Shown in pieces: positions 22,481-34,500 of a stretch of DNA of 64,000 bases. The position numbers and the translations under genes were made by a program. The notes beneath the pieces were generated by a model. That model ran no database searches, was not told the origin of the DNA, and was given only the letters and a program-made list of their open reading frames with translations. The stretch lies in NCBI RefSeq assembly GCF_000003605.2, contig NW_003156735.1, positions 319,400-383,399 of the forward strand. The letters are read 5' to 3'. Source of the DNA: Saccoglossus kowalevskii. Taxonomy: Eukaryota > Hemichordata > Enteropneusta > Harrimaniidae. Position 1 is the first letter of the stretch, and every line of letters starts with the position of its first letter.

Positions 22481-23469
22481 TATGATATAAAAATCACGCC
22501 GCAAATGTGAACTAAAAACATTTGTTTTCAGATTTTAATCCTGCTCGATTGAAGTTTGTCGGTTACGATATTTACGAAAATTACAAACAACGCCGGGTTT
22601 CCAAGTAAACTATTTCTAGCCACGTTTCCACCTAATAACTCAAGTTACCGTATTCGCATATGGCTAACCTGGTCTCTTTCCCACCTTCCAGTGGACTTTG
22701 ATGACAACTTTTGGGCGTTTTCATAAACTACTTTTCTATCTCTCCAAAAAACTCCCGTGACTTTCTAAGCAACCACAATGTTCCTGAGTGATTGTTCTGT
22801 ATTTCGTAAAATTGCAGACATATTTTTTGACGAACAAACTACATCAAACTTGCCGAGTGTAAAAGCACTTGTTCAACGAACTTTTAGTCTTCATAAGTGA
22901 TTACTTTTTTATAGTCTGTAGACAGATTTCTTGGCGTTACAGACCATGTATGTTACCGACTTTGTATACAACATTGGCCGTCTTAAAAACAAAGACTTTT
23001 CCACACTAGCATACTACTTTATAATTTTTATACTAGTAGTATCTCCTTTAAGATGCAGACATTATGTTTTAAGATCAAAACTGAATGGTGTACACGAAAC
23101 ACAGCACCATTTTCTGCAATTTGCTATAAATATACTACTCGAAATTGTTTACAGGTTTAGTAGTGAACAAATATACCAACACTTGCTACGTTAACTAGGC
23201 TAGGTGTTTCAATTTTTTGAATCATTACACGTGTACATTTTGTTTTATGTTTCCACTTCAATCACAGTACATAGTACCGTAACGATGCAGACTACTTTCA
23301 GGGTATAGCGCACGACCAACGCCCTCAGTATCAAATTTGACACATTCTTTCGTTTTCTTGCTTTTTACGTGTAATACCTGTAGGGCGCCATCACATAACG
23401 ATCACACATATGTATATTGCTTTACTCGTAATTTGTTATAGGCCCTCAATGTAGGAATTTCTTATAAAA

Positions 23470-23605
23470 TGACGGAGAACGTTCGTGTGTACACAAAAAA
23501 AACATCAGACTAATCGGACTGCATGTATCTGAAAGAGTAGCTACGAAAGCTGACATCATTTTTTTTTAAAAGTACTACCTTTTGATGTACACTGTGATTA
23601 TGTTC
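23470..23605. repeat. Local duplication, left copy
   Basis: Shares acggagaacgttcgtgtgta, aacatcagactaat, gtagctacgaaagctgaca and aaaagtactaccttt in the same order with 24097-24245. Confidence 0.8.
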
Positions 23606-24096
23606 GTTCTCTTATATGGCCTCGATCACATTTCTGAATAAAGCGGTCAATGTAAACAAATTTCATATTTGGGTGCAGGGCTAGAAGCTCTGGGACGAGG
23701 TCGTAAACTAACCTGATTTCTAATCTCGTTCCTGTATTTCAGAATATCTCCACAATACAGGGTTTCTATCAAGCACAGTGTACGTACACAGTTCCGACTT
23801 GCCAAGGACGCGCAACCCCGGGGCACACGATTTCGGGGCCTTGATGTCCACGTTTTAGTGACTTCCGACAGTAGCTGCTTAATTGATTCATACTTGCTTG
23901 TGTTTTCGTGCGTCTCTTTGTTGCGTACGTCGCATGGTGCTCCAATCGAACCCAGCGCAGCACGATGACTGTGACAATTGAAATGCATTTAAACACCAGA
24001 CTAAGTGAACATGAACTATGGTTACCGTGTCAGTAAAATTACATGTTACGTGCACTTGTATGTTGACCTTGAAGCGTCACAGCCACCGTGCGCGAT

Positions 24097-24245
24097 GCGG
24101 AGATCGTTCGTGTGTGTACAATAGAAACATCAGATTAATTGGACATGTACTAGTATCTGGTGAAGTACCCTGTAGCTACGAAAGCTGACACTATTTTTGT
24201 TTCTTTTAAAAAAAAGTACTACCTTTTACTGTACACTTTGATTAT
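24097..24245. repeat. Local duplication, right copy
   Basis: Diverged direct copy of 23470-23605 about 630 bp away. The interval between is GC-richer than its surroundings and holds a 113-codon minus-strand open frame (23647-23988) with no recognisable domain. Confidence 0.8.
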
Positions 24246-24526
24246 ATTGCACCCACAGCACTTTCCTTGACGTTGCGTTTGGCACGCTGCGCAAGATGTG
24301 GGGTAATGCGACATGTATACTACGACATTCTCGAATTGGCCAATGGGCGGCGTTCTAGGATTATTGTGACTATGAACAGTTATTTGCAATAATAATAACA
24401 CTACATTTATAGCATCTTTTAAAATAATTTTCATTGGTTGACAATAAAATGTTAGTAATAAAATACAATAGATATATACTAAATATAATTTCATTCACAT
24501 ATGTATTAGTTGGCCACGTCACGTGA

Positions 24527-24772
24527 TGGTTTCTGCGTATTAACAACGAAGGCGAAGCGAGAGTGGTTTATGCGCCCAACCACCAAGTGAGCATGATTGA
24601 ACTGATTTGTGCCACGGCTGTCGCGAATTCGGGTGTTCCGATTTTGCAGGCCGAATATGTCGATACTTTGCTATGCCATATTAAGGCTAGACTACGGCGT
24701 ATAATCACAAAAAGAAATTTTAGTATTCCCATTGCCCTATTCAAGGTAGTCGTGTCACAAGCGTTTAAATAA
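24527..24772 (+). pseudogene. Coding-like open frame, possibly a decayed transposase fragment
   Basis: An open frame free of stops from about 24527 to TAA at 24770. It reads RINNEGEARVVYAPNHQ, then MIELICATAVANSGVPILQ and AEYVDTLLCHIKARLRRII. The layout (small helix, then G-x-P, acidic segment and basic R-x-T-like stretch) loosely recalls helix-turn-helix regions of pogo/Tigger-type transposases. That is a guess from pattern only. No start codon or splice sites are convincing. Sequence just upstream has a CACGTGA motif. Confidence 0.25.
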
Positions 24773-27700
24773 TTAGCGACAACTCCGAATACTCAAGTGA
24801 CCACTGCAAAAAAGCTATGCGCATTCACAACGATGATTTGAGTTGCAGACCCCCCCCCCCCTCCGCATTTCGAGCCGAATTATTATGTTAAACTACAGAG
24901 CATGTTACTGTACATATATGCAATGCATTATGGGAGAGAACCTCATGTTTTATGTGATGGAATACATATAATCATAATGGTAACTAGCCAAATTAGATGT
25001 AATTTTTTTTTTTTTAAATATTTTTTGAATATTCGATAATATTAAAATTCATATCAATAATGTTAAATCGCTGAGCAAAATTTTGAGATGTGAAAAATTC
25101 CATTTTCCAAACATTTCAGACTTTTGTTTCTCGAAAAATTGTCTGGCAAACCCATTTGTTTTCCTATTTTCGTTACCATGGTGGCATTAGCACATAATAC
25201 TGAAGTATGACATAATTACACACAATCTTCAATTCGTCTCGAACATCATTAAATCAAGGTGAAATGACGATTACTGCGATTACGACGCATACGTAGTTTA
25301 CACTAGATTATACCGCACCGCGTGGCAACAACATATAATGCTTTTAATAACTAACAGACTCGCTTACAATCTGGTTGTTGCTTTTTTATATTCAGATTGG
25401 CTTCATATACCGTATATGTAACAGTTTAACGTGGATTACCACCTCTATAATACGCCTAACTCGTTAAGAGGTCAATCCGCGCTATGCCGGCTGCATGGCA
25501 ATGACTTGGAAATAATAGTGCTAACTGTTAAAATACAACATACTAGAATAATACTAGTTGGTAACTACTTCAGTGCGTCATTTCTGTTTCCTTGTAAAAA
25601 AAAAACATGCCAAGGTCGCTAGATTTCACGAAAACACTAGAAGCACCCACATACAAATATTGCCGATGGCGACACCAATATTGATTGCGCTTTTCACAAC
25701 TCAGCGATAAGACCTTCATAGAGATGTACACATTCGTAAGACCGCGTTTTTTTCAATGCAATTATTAACATTTTGATAATAACGTGCAACGACTATAGTA
25801 ATTTTGTATGTAGAACTGTACGGCGTAAGAGGTGCCGTTTGTTATAAGTAAATACGTTCAGTGAGTTTGAATTTGTACATTTCAACCCAATAATAACCCG
25901 ATCATGTCACTGTTATTCCTATTCCATTAACTTCACCATCAACATGTGAAATAGAACTTAGAAGGTCAAGTGTAATTCACAGTAGGAAGTGTTCTTCTAT
26001 ATGTGTTGTTATAACACGTCGTAAAAACAATTATAGTTGGAGAATAGGTACTCTGGCATATAGGAATATGTTATACATTAAGGAAGTGTCAACCACAGCG
26101 TCTCGGTAATAATTGTCACGTCTCTTCTTTTTTTCTTCAGATGAACTGTAGTTAATATTTAGTTTAGTATATCCAACGTCAAATGTCAATTATAATAATT
26201 CGTTTCATTTCGAGAACAAGTTCATATTTAATTAAAGTAATTTATTAAAGATCGCAAAGCAAGAAATACATGAAAAAATCAATAAAAAGAGGGTTTTAGA
26301 AAAAATATCAGCAAATCTCATTTCCTTTTTCTCTAGTTTCTTTCACTATGTCGATAGACAAAGCTGCCGCAAATAATTGATGCTAGCAGTCAATTTTGTT
26401 TAAAGTTCAGCTCCAGATCTACGCATAACTCTTAAAATTATCACTATTTACAATCAGAGTTTTGCGATCATGTCATAGCACGTAATGCAAAAATAAGCTA
26501 CATATACCCTTGTACAAAAAGGTTTGTATGAAGTCATCTATAACCAGAACCGAGCACTCGCTCAAATTGCTTACCAAATAGCTGGCTTTTGCATAAAAGA
26601 CTTCAACTGGCGTTGCCTATAGAGCTGAAAGTTTAAGTTTCCGATCAGCATGCGGACCACCAAAAAATCTTGCACGAGCATTGTTGCCACCTATTTTGCC
26701 ACTGCACAATGTTGACGAATAATTAAGTGAAAAACAATCACTTCACTTCCGTTTTCCCTCTTTGAAAATAACAATTTAAACAAACATTGGTATTTGCTAG
26801 GCCGTATGTCACAACTACCACTGTCTAATACGTTCCCAGGCACTCCCAGGTATAAATAAATCATGTAAACTAGAATCATAGATACACGTAGGGGACACGA
26901 GTTATGATACTGCGGGAGGGCTTTATTTTCTCAGTAATAAATTTGAAACTAGTCGTGTTGGAGAAATATCCTGTCACATCATCTACATAAATTTGCATAT
27001 ATTTATATTTAGCATAGTCGAATCATATCGTTCATTTACACAACAATCTCACAACTATTGATTCTAATTCGAACGGTATCCCGATTTTTTGTTCTGGAGG
27101 GATCTTACGAACTTTTTTCAAACTTCCATGGCTATTCCTTTTTCGTCGGAGGGCAATTCAGCCGCATTCGATCTTCCAAGTTGTTCAAACGTTGAAATCA
27201 TTTATTTGGGAAATACTTAATTCGCGCATGATTTTTATCCGGTTAAACGCTTGGACTAACTTGAGTTGAACGACCAATGTTTTACTGTCGCGGAATGCGA
27301 CAGCTTAAACACAGAAACAGACAACAGATAATGTATGCAAAGTTTTAGATTGATTTTATTCCATACTGTTGCCCAAATTTGGATGATATATACATTCATA
27401 CATCCATTTGGTTGTTAACTTATATTAGACGTTTCAATTCAATCTCCTTTTCCAGTTTTTAATGAAGCTTTTTAAAAGTAAACGTTGCACTGTCGGCGGC
27501 AGCTGATCACCGACTGCGTACCTCGAGGGATAGTGGAAATAGCATACGCAACCGTAAATCATTAAACTTCGACATTCGCATAAGAAAATACATGAATACA
27601 CAATAACAACGCACAAAGTATATATACAATACATTAAAAAATGGTTTTAGAGAATATATGCAATGCATCATGGATAGAAAACGTCCGGATGCATAAAATG

Positions 27701-27840
27701 AAACAAACTATAACACTAATAACCCGTTACATTGAATGCATTTTTAAAATAGTAGTATTCATATCAATGATATGCAATTTAGAAGAAATTTAAATTTATT
27801 TTAGCATTACTCGATAAACCGGTAACTACATGATGCGGAC

Positions 27841-28125
27841 ATACAGTTGGCCAAGTCAGACAAATAAACGACGCCATAATCTGGGAAGAATTTAATTGGG
27901 GAATACAATTGGCAAAGTCAGATAAAGAAATGCCGTCATAAGCTGGCAATCATTTATTACGGGAATACAGTTGGTCAAATCAGAAAAAGAAATGACTTGG
28001 TAAGATGTTTAGCATTAATACAAGATACAGTTGGCTAGACCAGATAAACAAATAAATTCATAAAATGGAAGCATATAATATGGACATACCGTTGGATATA
28101 TAAGTAAACAAATCCAAACAAACAA
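27841..28125. repeat. 61-bp diverged tandem repeat, about 4.5 copies
   Basis: ATACAGTTGG-like unit heads at 27841, 27903, 27964, 28025 and 28086, each followed by a cagataaa/aaaga motif. Period 61-62 bp, so the array is regular although the copies have diverged. Confidence 0.88.
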
Positions 28126-30210
28126 ATTATCTGTAAGTTGGTGCTAATGTGTATTGCTTTTAAACACACATTGCTAGGCCCGCGTGTTGACAACCGGAGA
28201 CTGGAATTTTATTCTTAGGCGAAGTGTCGTGTGTCTTCATCTCATCTCAACATCTATTGTTTCATGGATACAAATGAATATATTCTGGTGTCAAAATAAA
28301 ATTTATAATAAACTAATGTAATCAGAATCTGTATTAAATCACGTTGTTTTGTAAAATGTCGGGTACTTGGCTCAATGGTTTTACGTGTAAAATATCCCTG
28401 CTTTTTAAATTTTTACATTGTTCTCTACGAGGGAATTAATTGTAGTTTAAAACAAAAAGAACTGTATATATGAACAGTGACTGTTAGGAATCTAGGAGAA
28501 TGCTTTGTCCTCACGATACATGTTTACAATGGTCAAAATCTTCCCAGTCTTCCCACACACACAACCACCAATCGGAGCGAGTCATCAGTATAACTTAAAA
28601 CTAATTTGCGGGTTGAATGAACATTAGTATGAAATCATATGACTCATGCTTATAATGAGTTAATTAACCATTGGAAATTAATTAGCTAAACTCAGGAAAC
28701 ATGTACACATTTTGGCTTGGTGGCATCGTAGTATTAGGAATAACGATTGAAAACATTACATTGTATTATCGTGGACTCGTTTCGTATGTTACCCACCATT
28801 TCGTATTTATTAGTTTCAACACACACTCGCTACATTATATAGTCTGTAAGTAGTCTTATTTATATAGACATTTTAGGTTGCTTTGTAACCCTAATAAATA
28901 TAAATACATGTACATTTCAATAAGACACTGGATGGTGGGCTTATGATTTTTGTAACTTTCTAATTTTTCTAGTATATATGGAAAGATTTCATCCGAGTAG
29001 CGGCAATTGGAATTAGATCTTGTGTGCTGTTCCTGGATAAGTTATTTAAATATATGACTATATTTGGTATATGCCTCTAGAATTTATAATAGTACACCAG
29101 GTGATAGTGCACTGTACTTCAATTCGCGTGACGTTGTTTAATTATGCCCGTAGAAGGACAATCTTGTAGGTTTCGTTTTTCTGTATGTACGATAATATGT
29201 TAGGAGTGGCCTCTCTTACGTAGATTCTGTGTTTTAACTCGCTATTACGTAAGTCATATACGTCACACAAATACGTATTTGTTAGTGATAAATTAATTAA
29301 TTTCCATATTTGATTTCATTTCCAAATCATAGAAATTGTTATGTCGTGTTCTGGATTTTTGAATTTAGGTATCGGCGATAGATTTTTCAGAAATCAAATA
29401 TTAGTTGTAATTATTTAAATATTTCTAGTATGATTATAAATATGATATATATTATATATTCAATGATTTAAACACTAATCCACGACATGGTGATTAATGA
29501 TAAATGAAACTAAAAAAATGAAAGTGAATTTTACCGAAATATTGAACGAACATGATAGGTTACATGTTGTTCATTAATGGAGTAGAAATGGACACACAGG
29601 GATTTGTTTTCCCACCAAAATACACATATCATGTTTAAATACAATATTTCTACAATTAATTTAGGACGAAGCTTTTAATCACAATTTATAAAATGTAATT
29701 ATTCACTCATCTCTCCTGAAATCACGTGGTATGATATTACACTTTTGATTGTCTGAACACATGTTTGAAGGTTTTGGCGTCCTCGATTGATGATGACTCG
29801 GGCTGAAGCTTAGAAAAAGTGTACATTGATGTACCACATATTGGACTCTTTCCGACTACAATGTCCCTACACATTTGTAGAAATAATGGGTAGAACTGTA
29901 GTGCTTTGTTAATATTTTGAATAATTACTAATTACCTAATATGTTCATTGTATCACAATATCCTACCAGTTATTACTAGTTTTCAGTGTTTGATAAGGTA
30001 TCGAACCCAACTGACGACACCTAATTTGAAATCGACTATATTGTATAAGTGAAAATAACGACTGCTTTGACGGTCGCATCCACGCATAAAGCCATAACGC
30101 AGACTCTTTCCACTTAAAATTGTCGTGAATGGCGAACGGAAATACTCATATTACGTTAATTGTTTGCCCACTTTTCATCAACATATTCAACAACGTAAAC
30201 AATATTGAGG
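28126..30210. other. Unassigned AT-rich stretch
   Basis: No open frame with splice context, no tandem array and no repeat family shared with the rest of the window was recognised. Confidence 0.5.
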
Positions 30211-30300
30211 GATTGCTTGGCCGATGTGCTAAGGCATGCGTGAAATTAGAGCCCATGGGTATAGCGACATGGTTGAAGGAGACCCTGGGGACAGTCTCCT
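30211..30300 (+). repeat. Degenerate tRNA-like SINE head
   Basis: TGGCCGATGTGCTAAGGC at 30218 resembles the A box of Ser/Leu-type tRNA genes. GGTTGAAGGAG at 30271 sits at B-box distance but matches poorly. A GGAGAC...GTCTCC hairpin follows (30278-30299). It does not fold as a functional tRNA, so a SINE remnant or tRNA pseudogene is the better reading. Confidence 0.35.
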
Positions 30301-31479
30301 TATAACGATATAAATCATGCCATTGTGCACGTACCGTTATCGAAGACTAACTGTGGGCTACAGTTGAGTGACACTCATATCCAGGTTGATTAAATATTCC
30401 AGATAATAATAAGCCTGTAATTAAATTGTGCGAATGAATCGGTAGAAAATTTCCTACGCTTTTTAAAAAACAAAACAAAACAAAAAACACACACACATGT
30501 ACACTCAGGTACTTTGTGCAATAGCGTGGTATACTAGTATATTATTTCTCCCGAAAAAGTAGTTCATATGAAAGACGTATTAGTGGTAGGATATCACATC
30601 GATATCTGTATTTCAACGTTCAGACTGACTTATCTAGCAAAGGCAACAGTCGCAAGTGTTTCTCATGTGGGTGTGTCACGTTTGTACGACAAACGTATTA
30701 ACGTTAAATAACACAAGACCGCCACTAGTTATGAAAGGGGTTGGGTATAGATGCATTCTGAATTGCGAGTGTGTTATGGACGGGTGTCGTTTAATGCAGT
30801 CATTTATTACAGTATTTCATTAACCCATCTGAAAATAACGTGTCTAAAATAATATTATTTCAAACTTTTCGACACAACTGTGTATGGAAAGTGTATCATA
30901 AACTTGTTAGTAATCTGTGTATAATGACAACTACCCAGTGTACGGAATTATTATACTGACTCATTCGTACTATAGCGACAAGTCATGCTAAACACACATA
31001 TACAGTTATTATTAGAGTTTGATATTTATTATTTAGATTTCTCAATTTACATGTGTAACAATATAGCTCAGGCAATATCGCTACAGCAGTACTTACAACT
31101 CAGACTCAGCTGTAACTACAGACGTCTCCTCAGCCTGCCACTATGTCATTGTCAATCTTCATTAATGCCATGTCAGACAGTCCTCAGCAGGCAAAAAAGC
31201 CACTTTCACTTTTCATTTTCTATTTTCAATTGTAACCCACCACTTTGAACAAATTAAATTGTTTGTAGTTATCCAAGGGTATATATCATACGTTATATGA
31301 TTCTAGCTATGTGATACACGATGCACTTTCTAGTTGGCCGCAATTTGAACTTCAGAAATACGTGTTTTGGAACATACGTGAAATATACCTCTGTGGCACC
31401 TGTCGATGAAGTGCATAGACACAGCCATTGATAATAATACATAGAATCATTGTAAAAAAATAAATAATGCACGGACAAG

Positions 31480-31557
31480 TTAAAGGGCAATGGTCGTCGC
31501 GTTGGGTCCTGTTAAATATGGGACGCAGAGCGCGGGGCGACGACCACCGCCCTTTAA
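31480..31557. repeat. Short palindromic MITE, family 2
   Basis: Begins TTAAAGGGCAATGGTCGTCG and ends GCGACGACCACCGCCCTTTA followed by A, near-perfect inverted termini. The 78-bp core has cctgttaaatatgggacgc like 13912-14034. Confidence 0.85.
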
Positions 31558-34500
31558 ACTAAACGGCGTGTATCAAATATTAATAGAAAGTACACAATCG
31601 GTCAATCTCAATATTGTTACCGGTCAAGATTATGAAAATGACAAATAAACTAATATTACGATTAGTGCTGGTTAGAGAACGACAACTCGGACGCTAACAG
31701 TAGTTAACGGCTTGATTAAGGTTAGGATCGAGTAAACGTCCGAGACCTGTAGTCATTACTGACGAATGTTCTGATTACAGTAAAAAAGATATTGAGATAT
31801 TTCCTTATATTGAATCAATCAGCCTTCAACGAAATGAAAAACAGGTCATATTGCACATGTGCTCGCTACCAGAATACCCAAGTTAGTTTATGTTAATTAA
31901 CCTACTTTACAATATCAATATACAGTAAATATATACATTCATCGATATCAACATTTGTTATTTGACTTCCACTATGAGAGTCATTGTAATTCCAATATGA
32001 TATGGTGTCCATGTAGAGGTCAGTGTATGTCATGGCATTTAATTATATTTCAATTACGAAAATATAGCTTTACATTGACTTGGGATTTTGGTTTAGGTTG
32101 ATTGTCTCCATCTGTATATAATCTACTTGCAGTGGATATGTATATATTGTACATGCTTGACTGCTGGACTTAGAGCCACCCATTGTGTGGGAAAGTTTCT
32201 TTCGAGGGGTATGACATGGCAACTCAGAAATGAACTTTTGTTGTTGTTGTTACATTAGAATACTAAAGCATTCACCAAAAGATACTTAGAGTGATAAGTT
32301 GCATATAAAAAAAACTGCCGTTACAATTGCAAGCAAGTTTATTTATCACAAAATAATCATTTGGTGCTATCACCTTTAGTATTTGGAAAGGACGTTGTCG
32401 AGAGAAACGCGTGACTGTGAGATGAACGCTAATTGTGTAAACTGAGAAGGTTCATTTGTTTATCTGTCATTGATCGATAGTTATTAAGCATAAAAGCTTT
32501 CTTTATGACCTTGACTGCATGGGTGCAATCCAATCACTGCATCGTTTCAATGTCACGCTATACTGCTAGTATAGGTAAATGTCGTCATACCTTCAGTACT
32601 TCTCTGTCACCAGGTTTTTCGCATTTTTCTTCTGATATAATACAATATTTTAGTCTAAACAACTCTATTGTCATCATCATATTCAGCATCATCAATATCT
32701 CTGATGTTGCTAAAAATCAGTGAACTTCATTCATACAGACTGTACAGATTTGTGTCTAACATTTTTTGTTTCTTAAAATTTCTTTTATTATAACTTATTA
32801 TAATTTGTGGGCAGCTACATTTCCACTAGCTTTAGATAGAGAGAAAACAGTTCTTGTATTCGCCTCACATTGAGAATTGAAAGATTGTGTGATTGCCGAT
32901 AAAGATCAGGATAACTTGATGGCTAATCAATTCCAAATAGAGCTTAGAAGCACACCTCAGTGAGAACGAGAGGGGTACGAGACCAGTCATCGTGTACTCT
33001 GTTACACAGATACCAAGTTTGCATATATAGTTAACGGTAGACACTAGGACACACTTTGAAGAGCAAAACACAAGTCTCATGGCTTCCTCGCCCTCTTTTG
33101 TATTCAAAGTCTATGTTTCTGTTTCGGTTTCGGTTTGATATGCTGTTTATTACTTATTGAGGCATTACTAACATTTGCAGAATACATCTACACCGCGTAT
33201 TTCAGCAAATCAGCATGTTTGCCTTTAATATGAAACTCTGTAAACCACTATAGTGCTTTTGTGAATATTTTATTTCATGAAGTAATTAGTAAATGGTATT
33301 TCTTACTTATCTACTGTAAACGTTTACCAGTGTAATGTTGGCTTTAGAATTCGAATAACTGTTATTTAGTTTAATTTCTCCCCGAAATAAATCAAACGAA
33401 TTCTTACATATAATGAGTGACTAATGAAATCTTAATATTTAAAAACTAATACGCTCACGTGATGAACTCCTAAATTACAGTTTGTTTGACATTTTTAACA
33501 AGAACTCACACAGAGTCCATTGCCTCAAGCACTTCATAATAACCAGCTAAAAACGACACCCCTCGAAGTGCACGAACAAATGTCATTGACCTTCCAGTCG
33601 CCTTGAAGGGAAGTGTTTATAACCGGCACACACTTTTTCTTGTATGGTAGGCAAAAACACTGTGTGCAATTACATATTACTCAGTACCCGGAATGCACCT
33701 GGTAACAACTGAAGTGTTTATCGAGAATACTTGTGATTTTTTAATCCAATGAATTTAAATTTCATACTAGCTTTACGCTTCAAAACTTCGATCCGACTTC
33801 AACTATTGCGCGTCTAGGAATGTTGCACAGGTGAAGGTACACCTTTCTCAAAAGGATTTCTTCCCCGATATCGATACATTGAATCGGTTATGTTTTTTTT
33901 TCCAAAAAATACGGGAAAGGTTTCGATATTTCACGTTTTGATTTTTGTAATATAATCAATTAAAAACCAGAATTGCGTGTACACGTGCCATGTACGTATA
34001 CATAATTTTGTTTTTACACCGTAATCTTTAATGCCAAAATTAGGTGTTACATTTCCCTCAACCTACTTCATAGGATGTGATGATATATGTAATATTCTCA
34101 TAGTCACGCGCCGGTGAAACGTGATTTTCTGGGTATACAAATATCATTTGCAAGAAGGTGTCTGTGTCCCACAAGGACCCAAAGAGCACACACAGAAAGG
34201 TCGCATGGTAGCTTTATTTTTGTAATAATTGTAGACTTTATCATTTAAAACAGACTGTCTACTATTCACTAAAAAACCTCCAATATTCGTTTCTTCCCCA
34301 CATTGCAAATGTTCTACATATTAAACTTCGTACGCAGTTTTGGAAGTTTATTTAGATTTAAGTGACATTGATTTTTTGTTTTGTTTAAACAAGACACACG
34401 AATAGGCGTCTTTCGCGGATAGTAATATTCACGAAAATATTTGAAAATATTTTGCAATTTTCACTACCAATTAGATGTAGTGTTACAGCTATTCGGCTAA

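Larger units (their letters stand above)
21498..23469. other. FASTK-family upstream region and flank
   Basis: About 150 nt upstream of the FASTK-family ATG there is a duplicated tggtttggcca motif around ACCGTccctcACGGT (21641-21683). No TATA box is evident for that gene. An LTR-like segment lies at about 21985-22310 and an AAT/AAAAT repeat at 22451-22480. The rest to 23.47 kb shows no coding unit. Confidence 0.5.

Noticed and set aside
30218-30290. Functional tRNA gene
   Set aside because: The B box is poor and no acceptor stem or cloverleaf can be drawn.
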